A stretch of 58,216 nucleotides of DNA from an uncultured Bacilli bacterium (GTDB lineage Bacteria > Bacillota_I > Bacilli_A > RF39 > UBA660), in the NCBI GenBank assembly GCA_947632565.1, contig CANRPT010000004.1:1-58216 (forward strand), read 5' to 3'. The position numbers and the translations under genes are program-made. Below are positions 7,780-16,397 of the stretch, piece by piece (position 1 is the stretch's first letter; every line of letters starts with the position of its first letter). Under the pieces are notes generated by a model, which was not told the DNA's origin, did no database searches, and saw only the letters and a list, made by a program, of their open reading frames with translations.

Positions 7780-9405
7780 ATGAGGAGTTTATCAATTAGT
7801 GCTATGAAAGGTTTACTTATTACAACAGGAATTGTCACAACTTTTGGATGTGCAATGGCTGTAAAAAATAATTTGAATGAAACAAATTATTTATATGCTA
7901 CTAATAGTGCTACCAAATTAAAAAATATGAATGTATCAATAACAGAAGCTCAACTTGCAAAAGTAACATTAGCGCAAGAAAAAGTTAAAGAAGCTAATCA
8001 AGAATTAACTAATGCTAAAAGTGCTGAAAAAGAAGCACAAGCTGAAGTTAAAGAGGCTGATCAAAAATTGACTAAAGCTAAAAGTGTTGAAAAAGGAGCG
8101 CAAGCTGAAGTTAAAAAAGCCACAGAATCAATTGAAAAGGCTGAAAAAGAAAAAAATGAAGCGCAAGCTGAAGTTAAAAAAGCGGTAGAGGCAATTAAAA
8201 AAGCTGAAAAAACAAAGAGTGAAGTTCAAACTCAAGCAAAGAATGCGAAAACCTCTGAAGAAAGAAAAGCTTTAGAAGAGCAAGTTAAAAAGGTAGAAGA
8301 AGAAATTAAAAAAGCTGAAAGTTCTAAAAAAGAAGCTGAGCAAAAAGTTCAAACAGCAACAGAAAACGTTAAGAAAGCTGAAAGCACTAAAAAGAAAGCT
8401 GAACAAAAAGCTCAAACGGCTACAGAAAACGTAAAAAAAGCTGAAAGCACTAAAAAGGAAGCTGAACAAAAAGTCCAATCGGCTATGGAAGAAACTGCAA
8501 AAGTTACCGAAAACAAAAAAGCCGTTCAGGAGGAAGTTAAAGTAGAACAAACTCAAACAGCTACAGAAAATAATAAAAAAGCGATTGAAGAAAAAGTTCA
8601 ATCAAATGTACAAGAAAATAATAAATCTACTGAAGAGGAAAAAGAAGAACAAAAGGAAACTAAAGTAGAACAAGTTGAAGAGAATGTTCAAAAAGTAGAA
8701 ACTAAAGAAGTACAACCTACAAAAGAAGAACAAGTTCAAAAACAAGAAACTAAAGAAGAATCTAAGAGTCAAGGTGGTTTACCTCAATGGGTATTAGATG
8801 CTGCTGCTAAAAGCGAACAAAAAGCTAAAGAAGAACAAACCAAATTAGAAGCTGAAAAGAAAAAAGCTGCTGAAGAAGCTAAAAAACAAAGAGAAGAAGA
8901 AGAGGCTAAGAAAGCTGCTGACGAAGAAAGAGCTAGACAAGAACGTGAAGCTTGGGAAGCTGACATCAAAAAACAAAGTGATGTAGTTAATGGTTATGAT
9001 ACTTATGATAGAACATTTAACTTCAGTAGTGGTCCATCTAATGCTGAAGAAGAAAGATATATTCAATCACTTGATAGAACAATATCAAATGTTAGTGATA
9101 TAGTAGATGAACATGGAAGTATAACAGTTCCTAAATCAAGTAATCTTATTAATGGACAAATCTGGTGGGTTGAAATGAGTTGTAACCTAAAAATGTGTGA
9201 AGGATTTACAGGCCATTTTAATACTGCTAAAGTAAGTGTAAGACTTGAAGGATTAAGAAGCAGTGTAAACAGTATTACTCTTACAGCTCCAAAAGCTAAA
9301 GCAGGTTATAAATTTGTAGGATGGAAAACTTATACAGTTACATATAAAAATAGTACTGGAAATATTGATATAAGAGGATTTGAAGCTATATATAAACCAT
9401 TCTAA
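7780..9405 (+). CDS. Surface protein with long Ala/Lys/Glu coiled coil and C-terminal beta domain
   Basis: The protein has 541 residues. Residues 1-27 form a signal peptide with a lipobox-like TTFGCAMA, so lipid attachment at Cys is possible. Residues ~50-400 are an extreme Ala-Lys-Glu-Gln coiled coil with near-repeats (EAQAEVKKA, KKAESTKKEAEQKVQ). The C-terminal ~140 residues (from YDRTFNFSSG) look globular and beta-rich, ending GYKFVGWKTYTVTYKNSTGN. No LPXTG motif is seen. It is a likely extracellular rod that displays a terminal domain. A TATAAT box lies at ~7743 and a terminator follows. It is the only intact gene inside the inverted-repeat insertion. Confidence 0.65.
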   Translation: MRSLSISAMKGLLITTGIVTTFGCAMAVKNNLNETNYLYATNSATKLKNMNVSITEAQLAKVTLAQEKVKEANQELTNAKSAEKEAQAEVKEADQKLTKAKSVEKGAQAEVKKATESIEKAEKEKNEAQAEVKKAVEAIKKAEKTKSEVQTQAKNAKTSEERKALEEQVKKVEEEIKKAESSKKEAEQKVQTATENVKKAESTKKKAEQKAQTATENVKKAESTKKEAEQKVQSAMEETAKVTENKKAVQEEVKVEQTQTATENNKKAIEEKVQSNVQENNKSTEEEKEEQKETKVEQVEENVQKVETKEVQPTKEEQVQKQETKEESKSQGGLPQWVLDAAAKSEQKAKEEQTKLEAEKKKAAEEAKKQREEEEAKKAADEERARQEREAWEADIKKQSDVVNGYDTYDRTFNFSSGPSNAEEERYIQSLDRTISNVSDIVDEHGSITVPKSSNLINGQIWWVEMSCNLKMCEGFTGHFNTAKVSVRLEGLRSSVNSITLTAPKAKAGYKFVGWKTYTVTYKNSTGNIDIRGFEAIYKPF

Positions 9406-9423
9406 AAATTATTATTAAATTAG

Positions 9424-9451
9424 GAAGATATAATTATATCTTTCTTTTTTT
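9424..9451 (+). terminator. Rho-independent terminator after the coiled-coil gene
   Basis: GAAGATATA and TATATCTTTC form a short stem around AATT, followed by TTTTTTT. Confidence 0.65.
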
Positions 9452-9487
9452 ATTTTATTATGAATAAACTCTACTAAGGAGGTAATC

Positions 9488-9577
9488 ATGAAAGTTATTA
9501 GTCATTTTAAAGACAATGGAGAAAAACTAACTAAAATAATAGAAGAATTATTAAAAAACTCTATACAAAATCATTAG
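9488..9577 (+). CDS. 29-residue leader protein upstream of the serine recombinase
   Basis: ATG 9488 follows AAGGAGGTAATC, a strong ribosome binding site. The product is MKVISHFKDNGEKLTKIIEE plus nine residues. From memory, short proteins beginning with this kind of V-I-S-x-F motif precede large serine recombinases in Bacillota. Spacing and order fit that arrangement. Function is unknown. Confidence 0.5.
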   Translation: MKVISHFKDNGEKLTKIIEELLKNSIQNH

Positions 9578-9613
9578 ATTGGTATTATGTATGATAACTT
9601 TTTAAGATTTGTT

Positions 9614-11160
9614 AATGTTATAAAATATGTTATTTATACTAGACTTTCATAAGAATACCACGGTAAAAGTCATGATGATCAAAGTAGAAGTATAAAAAAT
9701 CAAATAAAAGTATGTCAAAATTACATTGAAGAAGAAAAAAGAACATATCCTAATTGTCAATTTATAGAAGTAGCTATTCTAAAAGATGATGGTGTTTCAG
9801 GTACAACTTTTAATTGTGAAGATTTTAATAAACTAGTTAACTTAATTGAATAAAATAAAGTAAATATGGTTATTACTAAAAATTTATCAAGACTAGGTAG
9901 AGATCATATTCAAACAGATGACTACATTGAAAAATGGTTTCCCGAACATAATGTTCGTTATGTTTCCATAATGGAAAATATCGATACTTATGGTGACTTA
10001 ATAAGTAATGAAATAGCCCCTATTATTAATTGGAGTAATGAAAACTTTGCTAAACAAACTTCTAAAAGAATTAAAAAAACATTTAAAGAATATCGTCAAG
10101 AAGGTAAATGGACAGGAGGAGAAATACCTTTAGGTTATAAAAAAGATCCTAATAATAAATATCATTTTATAATTGATGAAAAAGGTAAAGAAATAGTACA
10201 AAGAATATTTAATTTAGCTTTAGCTAATAATAGTATTGATAAAATAGCTAAAATACTTATAAAAGAACATATTCCCCTTCCCTCTATCATTAAGAAAAAT
10301 AAAAGAAACTTAAATATTAATTTATGGTCAAATAATACTATAAAAACTATTTTACAAAACGAAATATATTTAGGACATATGATTCAAGGTAAAACAACTC
10401 GTTTAAATCATAAATCTAAGAAAATAATTTATTTACCTAAAGAATCATGGAATATTGTTAAAAATACTCATGAACCTATTATTGATAAAGAAACATTTAA
10501 TAATGTTCAACTATTATTTAAAACTAATAAAAATAATTCTTATAAATCCCATGATTATATTTTAAAAGGCTTAGTTAAATGTCATGAATGTAAACATAGT
10601 ATTAGTCTTCAAACTTATTTAAAAAGAAAAAACTGTTATACAATTTATAATTATTACCGAAAATATGGTAGTAAGAAAAAAGTTTGTACAGCGCATAGGT
10701 TTAATTATGTCGAATTAGAAAACTTAGTTATAACTAGTATTAAAGAAGAATGTCTTAAATATATTGATAAAAATAAATTAAAAGAAATGTTAAAGAATTA
10801 TCAAAAAGATAATCAAATAACTTATAATATCCAAAGTAATATAGAAAAAAGTAAAAAAGAAATTAGTATACTAGATAGACAAATTAAAGAAATTTATAAC
10901 GATAAATTAGAAGGAATTATTATCAAAGAACAATATCAAAATATAACCCAAAATAAATATGAAATGTTAAAGTAGGAAAAAAGAAATTAATTCTCTATAT
11001 TAATAATTTAAAAGAGATTTAAATCAAGATTATGAGCAAATTGTTGATAACTTTTTTTGATTAAATAATAAAATACTTATCTTAAACTTAATAGACGTAA
11101 TCTATTTAAGTGAAAATGGAACTATCGATAATTATTATAATATTCAAAGCCCTAATATAT
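9614..11160 (+). pseudogene. Large serine recombinase, decayed
   Basis: The N-terminus reads VIYTRLS, including the catalytic Ser motif, then a TAA at 9650 and DDQSRSIKNQI. A second TAA at 9851 interrupts LVNLIE-stop-NKVNMVITKNLSRLGRD, which contains the resolvase S-R-L-G-R-D motif. The recombinase domain follows (GEIPLGYKKDPNNK, WSNNTIKTILQNEIYLG), then a zinc-ribbon-like CHECKHSISLQTYLKRKNC. After TAG at 10973, frames shift but recombinase-like text continues to the inverted repeat. Several nonsense and frameshift changes make it inactive. Family members integrate phages and conjugative elements. Confidence 0.85.
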
Positions 11161-11176
11161 AGTGCCACTTTTAATG

Positions 11177-11492
11177 TTTGGCAACTGGACCAACAGGGTC
11201 AAGTGGAGGGCCACCAGGACCAACTGGTCCTATGGGTCCAACAGGAAATCAAGGAGAACTTGGACCAACTGGTCCTCAAGGAGAAGCAGGAGGAGCATTA
11301 AACTTTGCAGATTTCTTTGCTCTCATGCCACCTGATAATACCGCAACAGTAGCTCCAGGAACAGATGTAAGTTTTCCACAAGATGGACCAAATAGTGGTA
11401 CGGGAATTACAAGAGTAGGTGCAAATTCCTTTAATTTATCCTTAGTAGGAACATCTCAATCAGCTCATCTTGTTATCATTCAAATTCAATAA
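11177..11492 (+). pseudogene. 3' part of the split collagen-like surface protein gene
   Basis: The frame emerges from the right inverted repeat with ATGPTGSSGGPPGPTGPMGP, continuing Gly-x-y repeats. It then enters a globular C-terminal domain (LNFADFFALMPPDNTATVAP) of the type found on BclA-like spore-surface collagens. The start codon and N-terminus lie at 7508, on the other side of the insertion. Both Gly-Pro-rich halves run in the same direction, so excision of 7666-11176 would rejoin them. The exact junction frame is uncertain because the 5' part is also frameshifted. Confidence 0.7.
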
Positions 11493-11496
11493 AAGA

Positions 11497-11527
11497 AAAA
11501 GTATTAGCACAAAACTAATACCTTTTT
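11497..11527. terminator. Bidirectional terminator
   Basis: AAAAAGTATTAG and CTAATACCTTTTT form a stem between two convergent genes, with A-rich and T-rich flanks that serve both strands. Confidence 0.75.
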
Positions 11528-12746
11528 AACTATAAATACTATTGGTCATATCCGTAACAGCTGATAAAATATAAGATATTTTATACCAAGTTTGATAATT
11601 GACTTTTCCTGTTTGAGATAAAGAAAACACTTTTTGGAAAGTACGAACTGCATCTCTTGTATCGCTTCCAAAATATCCATCTGGATTTAAAATAACAGGA
11701 ATTCCTGGATAACTACCTCGAATATAGTTTAATGTATTTTGTAGAATATAAATATCTCTTCCACAATCCCCTTCTTCTAAAGTATCAGTAAAAGAATAAG
11801 GATAAGATTGTGTTGTTTTTGCTTCATAAATATTTACATCATTTCCATAATAATATTTTAAAATTTTTAAAGCACTATAACCACGATCTCCTAAATCTTT
11901 CGATCCCCATTGACTGAGATATCCTTTTTCAGAAGTGTTGCTCTTAAAGTGAGCAAGTAACGGCTCTACGCGAATACCACTACGAATATAATTTCGAAAT
12001 ATTTCATCTACAATATTAGAAATAGGTTCAAAGATAGTTCCATTTCTAGTATATTTTTGATCGTAAGAAGTGGTAGAAGTAATCGTAAAATCATACCCCT
12101 TACTACGATACCATTCGGTATAAATACGATTTAAGGTAAAAGAAATGATTGCTAAAATATTTGCTTTGATGGTTTCTTCAGGCCAAGTACTATATACCTC
12201 ACTACTCGCTACATTTTTAATATAATCTAAAAATGGTACCGTATAATTGGTGGCATTCGTATTACTAGGGATTCCATCATGCACAATAATATTTTCAGGA
12301 ATTAAAACCTCTGTTAAAATAATGGGAGCAATTCCGGGATTCGTATTATCCGTTTCTGGATTTAGATAGGGAGGATAATCTCCCCATAAAGTATTAGGAG
12401 GAATTTGGGATACATCTTCTCCTTGATTTTCATCAATAGAAGTTAAATAAATATTTTGAATAGAAGTAACACCATCAAAAATTTGTACTCCATCAATTCT
12501 TGTATTAGTAAGTCCTAAAGCGGTAACCGTTACATCATAAGTCTCATAAGGTCTTGTTTGTTTTTGATCTTGCTCGGAATAACTTTTATCAACGGTATCT
12601 AATGAAATCTTTTCTGTTTGTCCATTTTCATTAGTTGTGGTAGAAGTAATAACTCTACCATTTTTCGATATAGTAACTCTTGCATTTTTCACAGGATTTG
12701 CAATCGTATCACTATATACATTGACAATTAAATATCCTTTTGCCAT
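11526..12746 (-). CDS. SpoIID-like/peptidoglycan-binding protein
   Basis: The protein has 406 residues, starting at ATG after GAGGTGAATT. Residues 1-100 look like a carboxypeptidase-regulatory-like beta domain (VKNARVTISKNG, YDVTVTALGL). Residues ~170-315 resemble SpoIID/LytB (VASSEVYSTWPEETIKANIL, YLSQWGSKDLGDRGYSALKI). Residues ~325-400 are a PG_binding_1 repeat (GRDIYILQNTL, DGYFGSDTRDAVRTFQK). No signal peptide is visible. SpoIID-type domains cleave denuded glycan during sporulation. It converges on the collagen-like remnant and is divergent from the LysM gene. Confidence 0.75.
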   Translation of the reverse strand: MAKGYLIVNVYSDTIANPVKNARVTISKNGRVITSTTTNENGQTEKISLDTVDKSYSEQDQKQTRPYETYDVTVTALGLTNTRIDGVQIFDGVTSIQNIYLTSIDENQGEDVSQIPPNTLWGDYPPYLNPETDNTNPGIAPIILTEVLIPENIIVHDGIPSNTNATNYTVPFLDYIKNVASSEVYSTWPEETIKANILAIISFTLNRIYTEWYRSKGYDFTITSTTSYDQKYTRNGTIFEPISNIVDEIFRNYIRSGIRVEPLLAHFKSNTSEKGYLSQWGSKDLGDRGYSALKILKYYYGNDVNIYEAKTTQSYPYSFTDTLEEGDCGRDIYILQNTLNYIRGSYPGIPVILNPDGYFGSDTRDAVRTFQKVFSLSQTGKVNYQTWYKISYILSAVTDMTNSIYS

Positions 12747-12812
12747 AATTCACCTCGTTATATTATATATAATATCTAGGAAAGAAATGAATATAATTGA
12801 TTAGGTGATGTT

Positions 12813-13910
12813 ATGTTAGAAGAAAATTTACAGTTAGGATCAACAGGGGATAACGTGAAAATTCTACAAGAAAAGCTAAAGATTTTAGGATTTTATAATC
12901 CTGTTGTAACAGGAAGCTTTGGGCTTTCTACAGAGGTAGGGGTAAAAGCTTTTCAAAGAGAATATGATTTAGAAGAAACGGGAATTGTGAATGAAGAAAC
13001 TTGGCAAAAATTATTCGAATTAACAAAAGTAGCGGTTGATAGAACTAGAGCAAATTCATTACTGAGTATCGGTTCTAGTGGAGAAGAAGTACGACAATTA
13101 CAGATTAAATTAAAAGCACTATTATATTATACAGGACCAATTAATTCTAATTTCGATTTAGAAACAGAAAATGCCTTAAAAAGATTTCAAGCCAATAATA
13201 ATTTAACAGCAACCGGAACAACGGATAGTCAAACTTGGAGTGTTTTAAATTCGTTATATGGAAATCTAAATCCTTGTGTAACAGGAGAAGAAGAAAGTAC
13301 CAATACTTATACGGTTCAAAGAGGGGATACTTTATATAGCATTGCTAGAAAATTCAATACAACAGTAGAAGCATTAAAACAATTCAATAACCTAACAAGT
13401 AATACGTTAAGTATTGGTCAAGTATTAAAAATTCCAACAGAAGAGGAAACGCCAACGCCAACAACTTATACGGTTCAAAGAGGAGATACTTTATATAGTA
13501 TTGCTAAAAATTTCAATACAACAGTAGAAGCATTAAAACAATTGAATAACTTAACAAGTAATACATTAAGTATTGGTCAAGTACTAAAAATCCCCACAGA
13601 AGAGGAGACAACAACTCCAACAACTTATACCGTTCAAAAGGGAGATACGCTATATTCCATAGCAAGAAGATTCAATACAACAGTAGAGGAGTTAAAAAGA
13701 CTGAATAATCTAACAAGTAATACACTAAGTATTGGTCAAGTATTAAAAATATCTACAGGAGAAGAAGAACCGATTACTACTTATACGGTTCAAAGAGGAG
13801 ATACCCTGTATTCGATTGCTAGAAAGTTTAATACAACCGTAGAAGAACTAAAAAGAAAAAATAATTTAATAAGTAACACCTTAAGTATTGGTCAAGTTTT
13901 ACAAATATAA
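12813..13910 (+). CDS. Peptidoglycan-binding protein: two PG_binding_1 and four LysM domains
   Basis: The 365 residues divide cleanly. Residues ~5-65 and ~85-145 are PG_binding_1 repeats (GDNVKILQEKLKILGFY; GEEVRQLQIKLKALLYY). From ~167 to the end there are four LysM units, each opening TYTVQRGDTLYSIA (or K for R) and ending LSIGQVLKI, joined by Glu/Thr/Pro linkers. The units are almost identical in protein and DNA, so copy number could change by recombination. There is no catalytic domain and no classical signal peptide. A role as a wall or spore-coat binding protein is likely. It is divergently arranged with the SpoIID-like gene. Confidence 0.85.
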   Translation: MLEENLQLGSTGDNVKILQEKLKILGFYNPVVTGSFGLSTEVGVKAFQREYDLEETGIVNEETWQKLFELTKVAVDRTRANSLLSIGSSGEEVRQLQIKLKALLYYTGPINSNFDLETENALKRFQANNNLTATGTTDSQTWSVLNSLYGNLNPCVTGEEESTNTYTVQRGDTLYSIARKFNTTVEALKQFNNLTSNTLSIGQVLKIPTEEETPTPTTYTVQRGDTLYSIAKNFNTTVEALKQLNNLTSNTLSIGQVLKIPTEEETTTPTTYTVQKGDTLYSIARRFNTTVEELKRLNNLTSNTLSIGQVLKISTGEEEPITTYTVQRGDTLYSIARKFNTTVEELKRKNNLISNTLSIGQVLQI

Positions 13911-13912
13911 CT

Positions 13913-13941
13913 TTGACAAAGTGAAAATATTATGCTAAACT
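13913..13941 (+). promoter_or_regulatory. Sigma-A promoter of the proS T-box transcript
   Basis: TTGACA at 13913-13918 is separated by 17 bases from TAAACT at 13936-13941. It lies just after the LysM gene and upstream of the T-box leader. Confidence 0.75.
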
Positions 13942-13947
13942 AATCGC

Positions 13948-14145
13948 AGAAATCGTTGATAAGGACATAATTTTTATTTCTATTTAAAAGAGAGTTATCA
14001 TTTGGTGAAAGATAATAAATAAGAGTAAAAATTCCTACCTTAGAGAAAAATGAAAACATTTTCGGATAAAACCGTTATCGAAAATAAGAAAAAGAAAAGG
14101 ATGGTACCGTCTAAGAAGACTCCTATGGTACAATCCTTTTTTTAT
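13948..14145 (+). promoter_or_regulatory. T-box leader controlling proS
   Basis: The ~200-nt untranslated leader contains AGAGAGTTATCATTTGGTGA, consistent with stem I (GGTGA loop), and a likely specifier CCT (proline) in AATTCCTACC near 14030. The conserved T-box segment GGATGGTACCGT lies at 14099-14110. An alternative terminator, AGGATGGTACC paired with GGTACAATCCT, is followed by seven T at 14137-14143. Uncharged tRNA-Pro is expected to bind and prevent termination. An overlapping open frame beginning at 14050 is the leader itself, not part of the synthetase. Confidence 0.85.
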
Positions 14146-14163
14146 TGGAAATGGAGCAAGGAT

Positions 14164-15474
14164 ATGAGATTAAAAAATTTTAATATGAAAAAGATAAATT
14201 TAAAAGAGGTAGAAAAAAACTATACTAGCCAAGATATCTTAATGAAGCTAGGAGAACTTTATTCATTTGAAAGTGGTATTTATGGATATGGTAATATATG
14301 GACAAAATTAGAACGAATAGTAGAAAATATAATAATAGAAGAATTAGATAAAATAGACTGCATTCAGGTAGAATTTCCAAAGTTGCAACCCAAGAAAATA
14401 TGGGAACAATCTGGTAGATGGAATTTATATACGGAAGAAAATGACATAATGTTTCATTTAGAAAATAATTTAGGGGAATATGGTCTAGCACCAACAGCAG
14501 AAGAATGTGCTACCATTTTTGGTGCTAACAGATTGCCATCATATAAAAATTTACCAGCTATTTATTATCAAATAGGCGAAAAATTTAGAAAAGAAAAAAG
14601 GGCAAGAGGATATCTATTTAGACCAAGAACTTTTGTGATGATGGATGCCTATTCTTTTGACAAAACGGAAGAAGATATGAAGCAAACCTATCAAAAAATG
14701 AATGAAGTTTATCAAAAAATCTTTAACCGTTTAGGAATTGATATCATCACTACAGTTAGTAATAATGGTACTATGGGAGGAAAAGTATCAGAAGAATTTC
14801 AAGCCTTAACGGAATTAGGGGAAGACATTATTTTATATGATGAAAACAAAAGAATGGGAATAAATAAAGAAGTCTTAACCTTGGAAAACGAAGAGGAATA
14901 TTTCAGAAAATTAGGATTCAAAGAATTATCCTCTTTAAAAGAACATCCTGCTATCGAATTAGGAAATAATTTTCAATTAGGAACGAAATATTCAGAAAGT
15001 ATGGAGCTATATTATCAGGATGAAAATGGAAAAAAACAGCCTTATTATATGGGATGTTATGGAATTGGTCTTGGCAGAATCATTGCTACTATCTTAGAAA
15101 ATAGCTTAGTAAAGGAGCAAGAACAAATAAAAGGAATTTCACTACCAATTTCATTAGCACCATATAAAATTCAGATTGTTTATTTAGAAGAACAAAAAGA
15201 ATTAGCAGAAAAACTTTATTCTGATTTAGAAGAGGCAAACATAAAAACAATTTTGGATGATAGAGATAGATATTCTTTTGGAAACAAAATAAAAGATGCT
15301 TATTTGTTAGGATGCCCCTTCCTAGTAATAATAGGGAATCATACTACATTAGAAGAAGTAGAAGTAGAAGAAACGAAAACAGGAAGGAAAAAAATGGTAA
15401 AAATAGTAGATTTACTAAAAAAAGAAGAAATGGAAAATAGTTATGGTATACTAGAACTAGAAAAAAGAAAGTAG
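14164..15474 (+). CDS. proS: Prolyl-tRNA synthetase, short form without editing insertion
   Basis: It charges tRNA-Pro. The start chosen is ATG 14164 after GGAGCAAGGAT, downstream of the T-box terminator, giving 436 residues. Class II motifs are present: YGLAPTAEECATIF (substrate-binding T-x-E), motif 2 in FRKEKRARGYLFRPRTF followed by MMDAYSFDKTEED, and motif 3 as GCYGIGLGRIIATILE. The anticodon-binding domain follows (LAPYKIQIVYLE, DDRDRYSFGNKIKDAYLLGC). Bacterial ProRS is usually ~570 residues with an INS editing domain between motifs 2 and 3. Here that gap is ~110 residues, so INS seems missing. It heads a likely operon with an RNA methyltransferase and fabG. Confidence 0.9.
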   Translation: MRLKNFNMKKINLKEVEKNYTSQDILMKLGELYSFESGIYGYGNIWTKLERIVENIIIEELDKIDCIQVEFPKLQPKKIWEQSGRWNLYTEENDIMFHLENNLGEYGLAPTAEECATIFGANRLPSYKNLPAIYYQIGEKFRKEKRARGYLFRPRTFVMMDAYSFDKTEEDMKQTYQKMNEVYQKIFNRLGIDIITTVSNNGTMGGKVSEEFQALTELGEDIILYDENKRMGINKEVLTLENEEEYFRKLGFKELSSLKEHPAIELGNNFQLGTKYSESMELYYQDENGKKQPYYMGCYGIGLGRIIATILENSLVKEQEQIKGISLPISLAPYKIQIVYLEEQKELAEKLYSDLEEANIKTILDDRDRYSFGNKIKDAYLLGCPFLVIIGNHTTLEEVEVEETKTGRKKMVKIVDLLKKEEMENSYGILELEKRK

Positions 15475-15481
15475 GTATTGT

Positions 15482-16378
15482 ATGAAAGAAAAACTTCCCA
15501 CTTTTTTGTTAGAATGTTTGAAAAATCAATATACAGAATCCCAAGTAGAACAAATTTTAGAAGGCTATTCCACCAAAAGAAAAACAACTTTTCGAGTAAA
15601 TACTTTAAAAGCAACCAAAGAAAAAGTAAGGGAAGAATTCCTTCAAAATCATTATGAAATAAAAGAAGTGTCTTGGTATCCTAATAGCTATCTAGTAATC
15701 AAACAAGGAACAACTGAAATTACACAACTAGAATGTTATCAAAAAGGTTGGATTTATCTACAAAGTTTATCTTCTATGTTACCAGTTTTAATCTTAAATC
15801 CCCAAGAAAAAGAAGATATTTTAGATATGGCTGCAGCACCAGGTTCCAAAACAACCCAAATAGCCATGGAAACAAACAATAAAGTACATCTGACTGCTTG
15901 TGAAAAAGATGCAATTAGATTAGAAAGACTAAAATATAATTTAGAAAAACAAGGAGTAATTTGCTGTCATGTTATGAAGATGGATGCAAGAAATTTAGAT
16001 GAATTTTTCTCTTTTGATAAAGTATTATTAGATGCACCATGTAGTGGTAGTGGAACGATTTCTCTGTTAGAAGATAATCCCTATCTTTTAACGGAAGAAA
16101 AGTTAAAAAAATTTCAACAAACACAGATTTCTTTGCTAAGAAAAGCATTAAAAGTATTAAAGCCTAACCAAAGAATGATTTATTCTACTTGTTCTATTTT
16201 AAAACAAGAAAACGAAGAAGTAATAGAAGCCATTCAAAAAGAATTTAAACTAGAAATTCTTCCTATTGATATAGAGGATGAAATTCCCCTTTTAAAAACA
16301 ACGATAGAAAATACCAAATGTATTTGCCCAACAACGGAAATGGAAGGATTTTTTCTAGCTTATTTAGAAAAAAAATAA
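15482..16378 (+). CDS. RsmB/NOP2-family RNA (cytosine-5) methyltransferase
   Basis: It transfers methyl from SAM to C5 of cytosine in rRNA or tRNA. The 298 residues include the SAM-binding DMAAAPGSKTTQIA (~residues 115-128), the acidic ACEKDAIRLERL, motif IV DAPCSGSGT with the releasing Cys, and motif VI YSTCSILKQENEE with the nucleophilic Cys. It lacks the N-terminal NusB-like domain of RsmB and any C-terminal PUA extension of RsmF, so the exact target is unclear. It starts 7 bases after proS and is probably co-transcribed. Confidence 0.85.
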   Translation: MKEKLPTFLLECLKNQYTESQVEQILEGYSTKRKTTFRVNTLKATKEKVREEFLQNHYEIKEVSWYPNSYLVIKQGTTEITQLECYQKGWIYLQSLSSMLPVLILNPQEKEDILDMAAAPGSKTTQIAMETNNKVHLTACEKDAIRLERLKYNLEKQGVICCHVMKMDARNLDEFFSFDKVLLDAPCSGSGTISLLEDNPYLLTEEKLKKFQQTQISLLRKALKVLKPNQRMIYSTCSILKQENEEVIEAIQKEFKLEILPIDIEDEIPLLKTTIENTKCICPTTEMEGFFLAYLEKK

Positions 16379-16397
16379 AGGAAAGAAGGAAAAGAAT

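Larger units (their letters stand above)
7666..11176. mobile_element. 3.5 kb insertion bounded by 16-bp inverted repeats
   Basis: CATTAAAAGTGGTACT at 7666-7681 and its inverted partner (AGTGCCACTTTTAATG) at 11161-11176 match at 15 of 16 positions. They sit exactly where the collagen-like gene breaks off and resumes. The segment holds a coiled-coil surface protein and a decayed serine recombinase. No DDE transposase is left, and serine recombinases do not make inverted ends. The ends may therefore belong to a lost insertion sequence, with the recombinase as a second event. Confidence 0.55.

Noticed and set aside
8272-9066. Minus-strand open frames of Phe/Leu/Ser composition
   Set aside because: Shadows of the Lys/Glu/Ala coiled coil on the other strand.
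11110-11301. Open frame with Gln/Leu-rich end over the collagen remnant
   Set aside because: Out-of-frame reading of the Gly-Pro-Thr repeats.
14050-14163. N-terminal extension of ProRS
   Set aside because: It lies on the T-box antiterminator/terminator; a proper ribosome site precedes ATG 14164.
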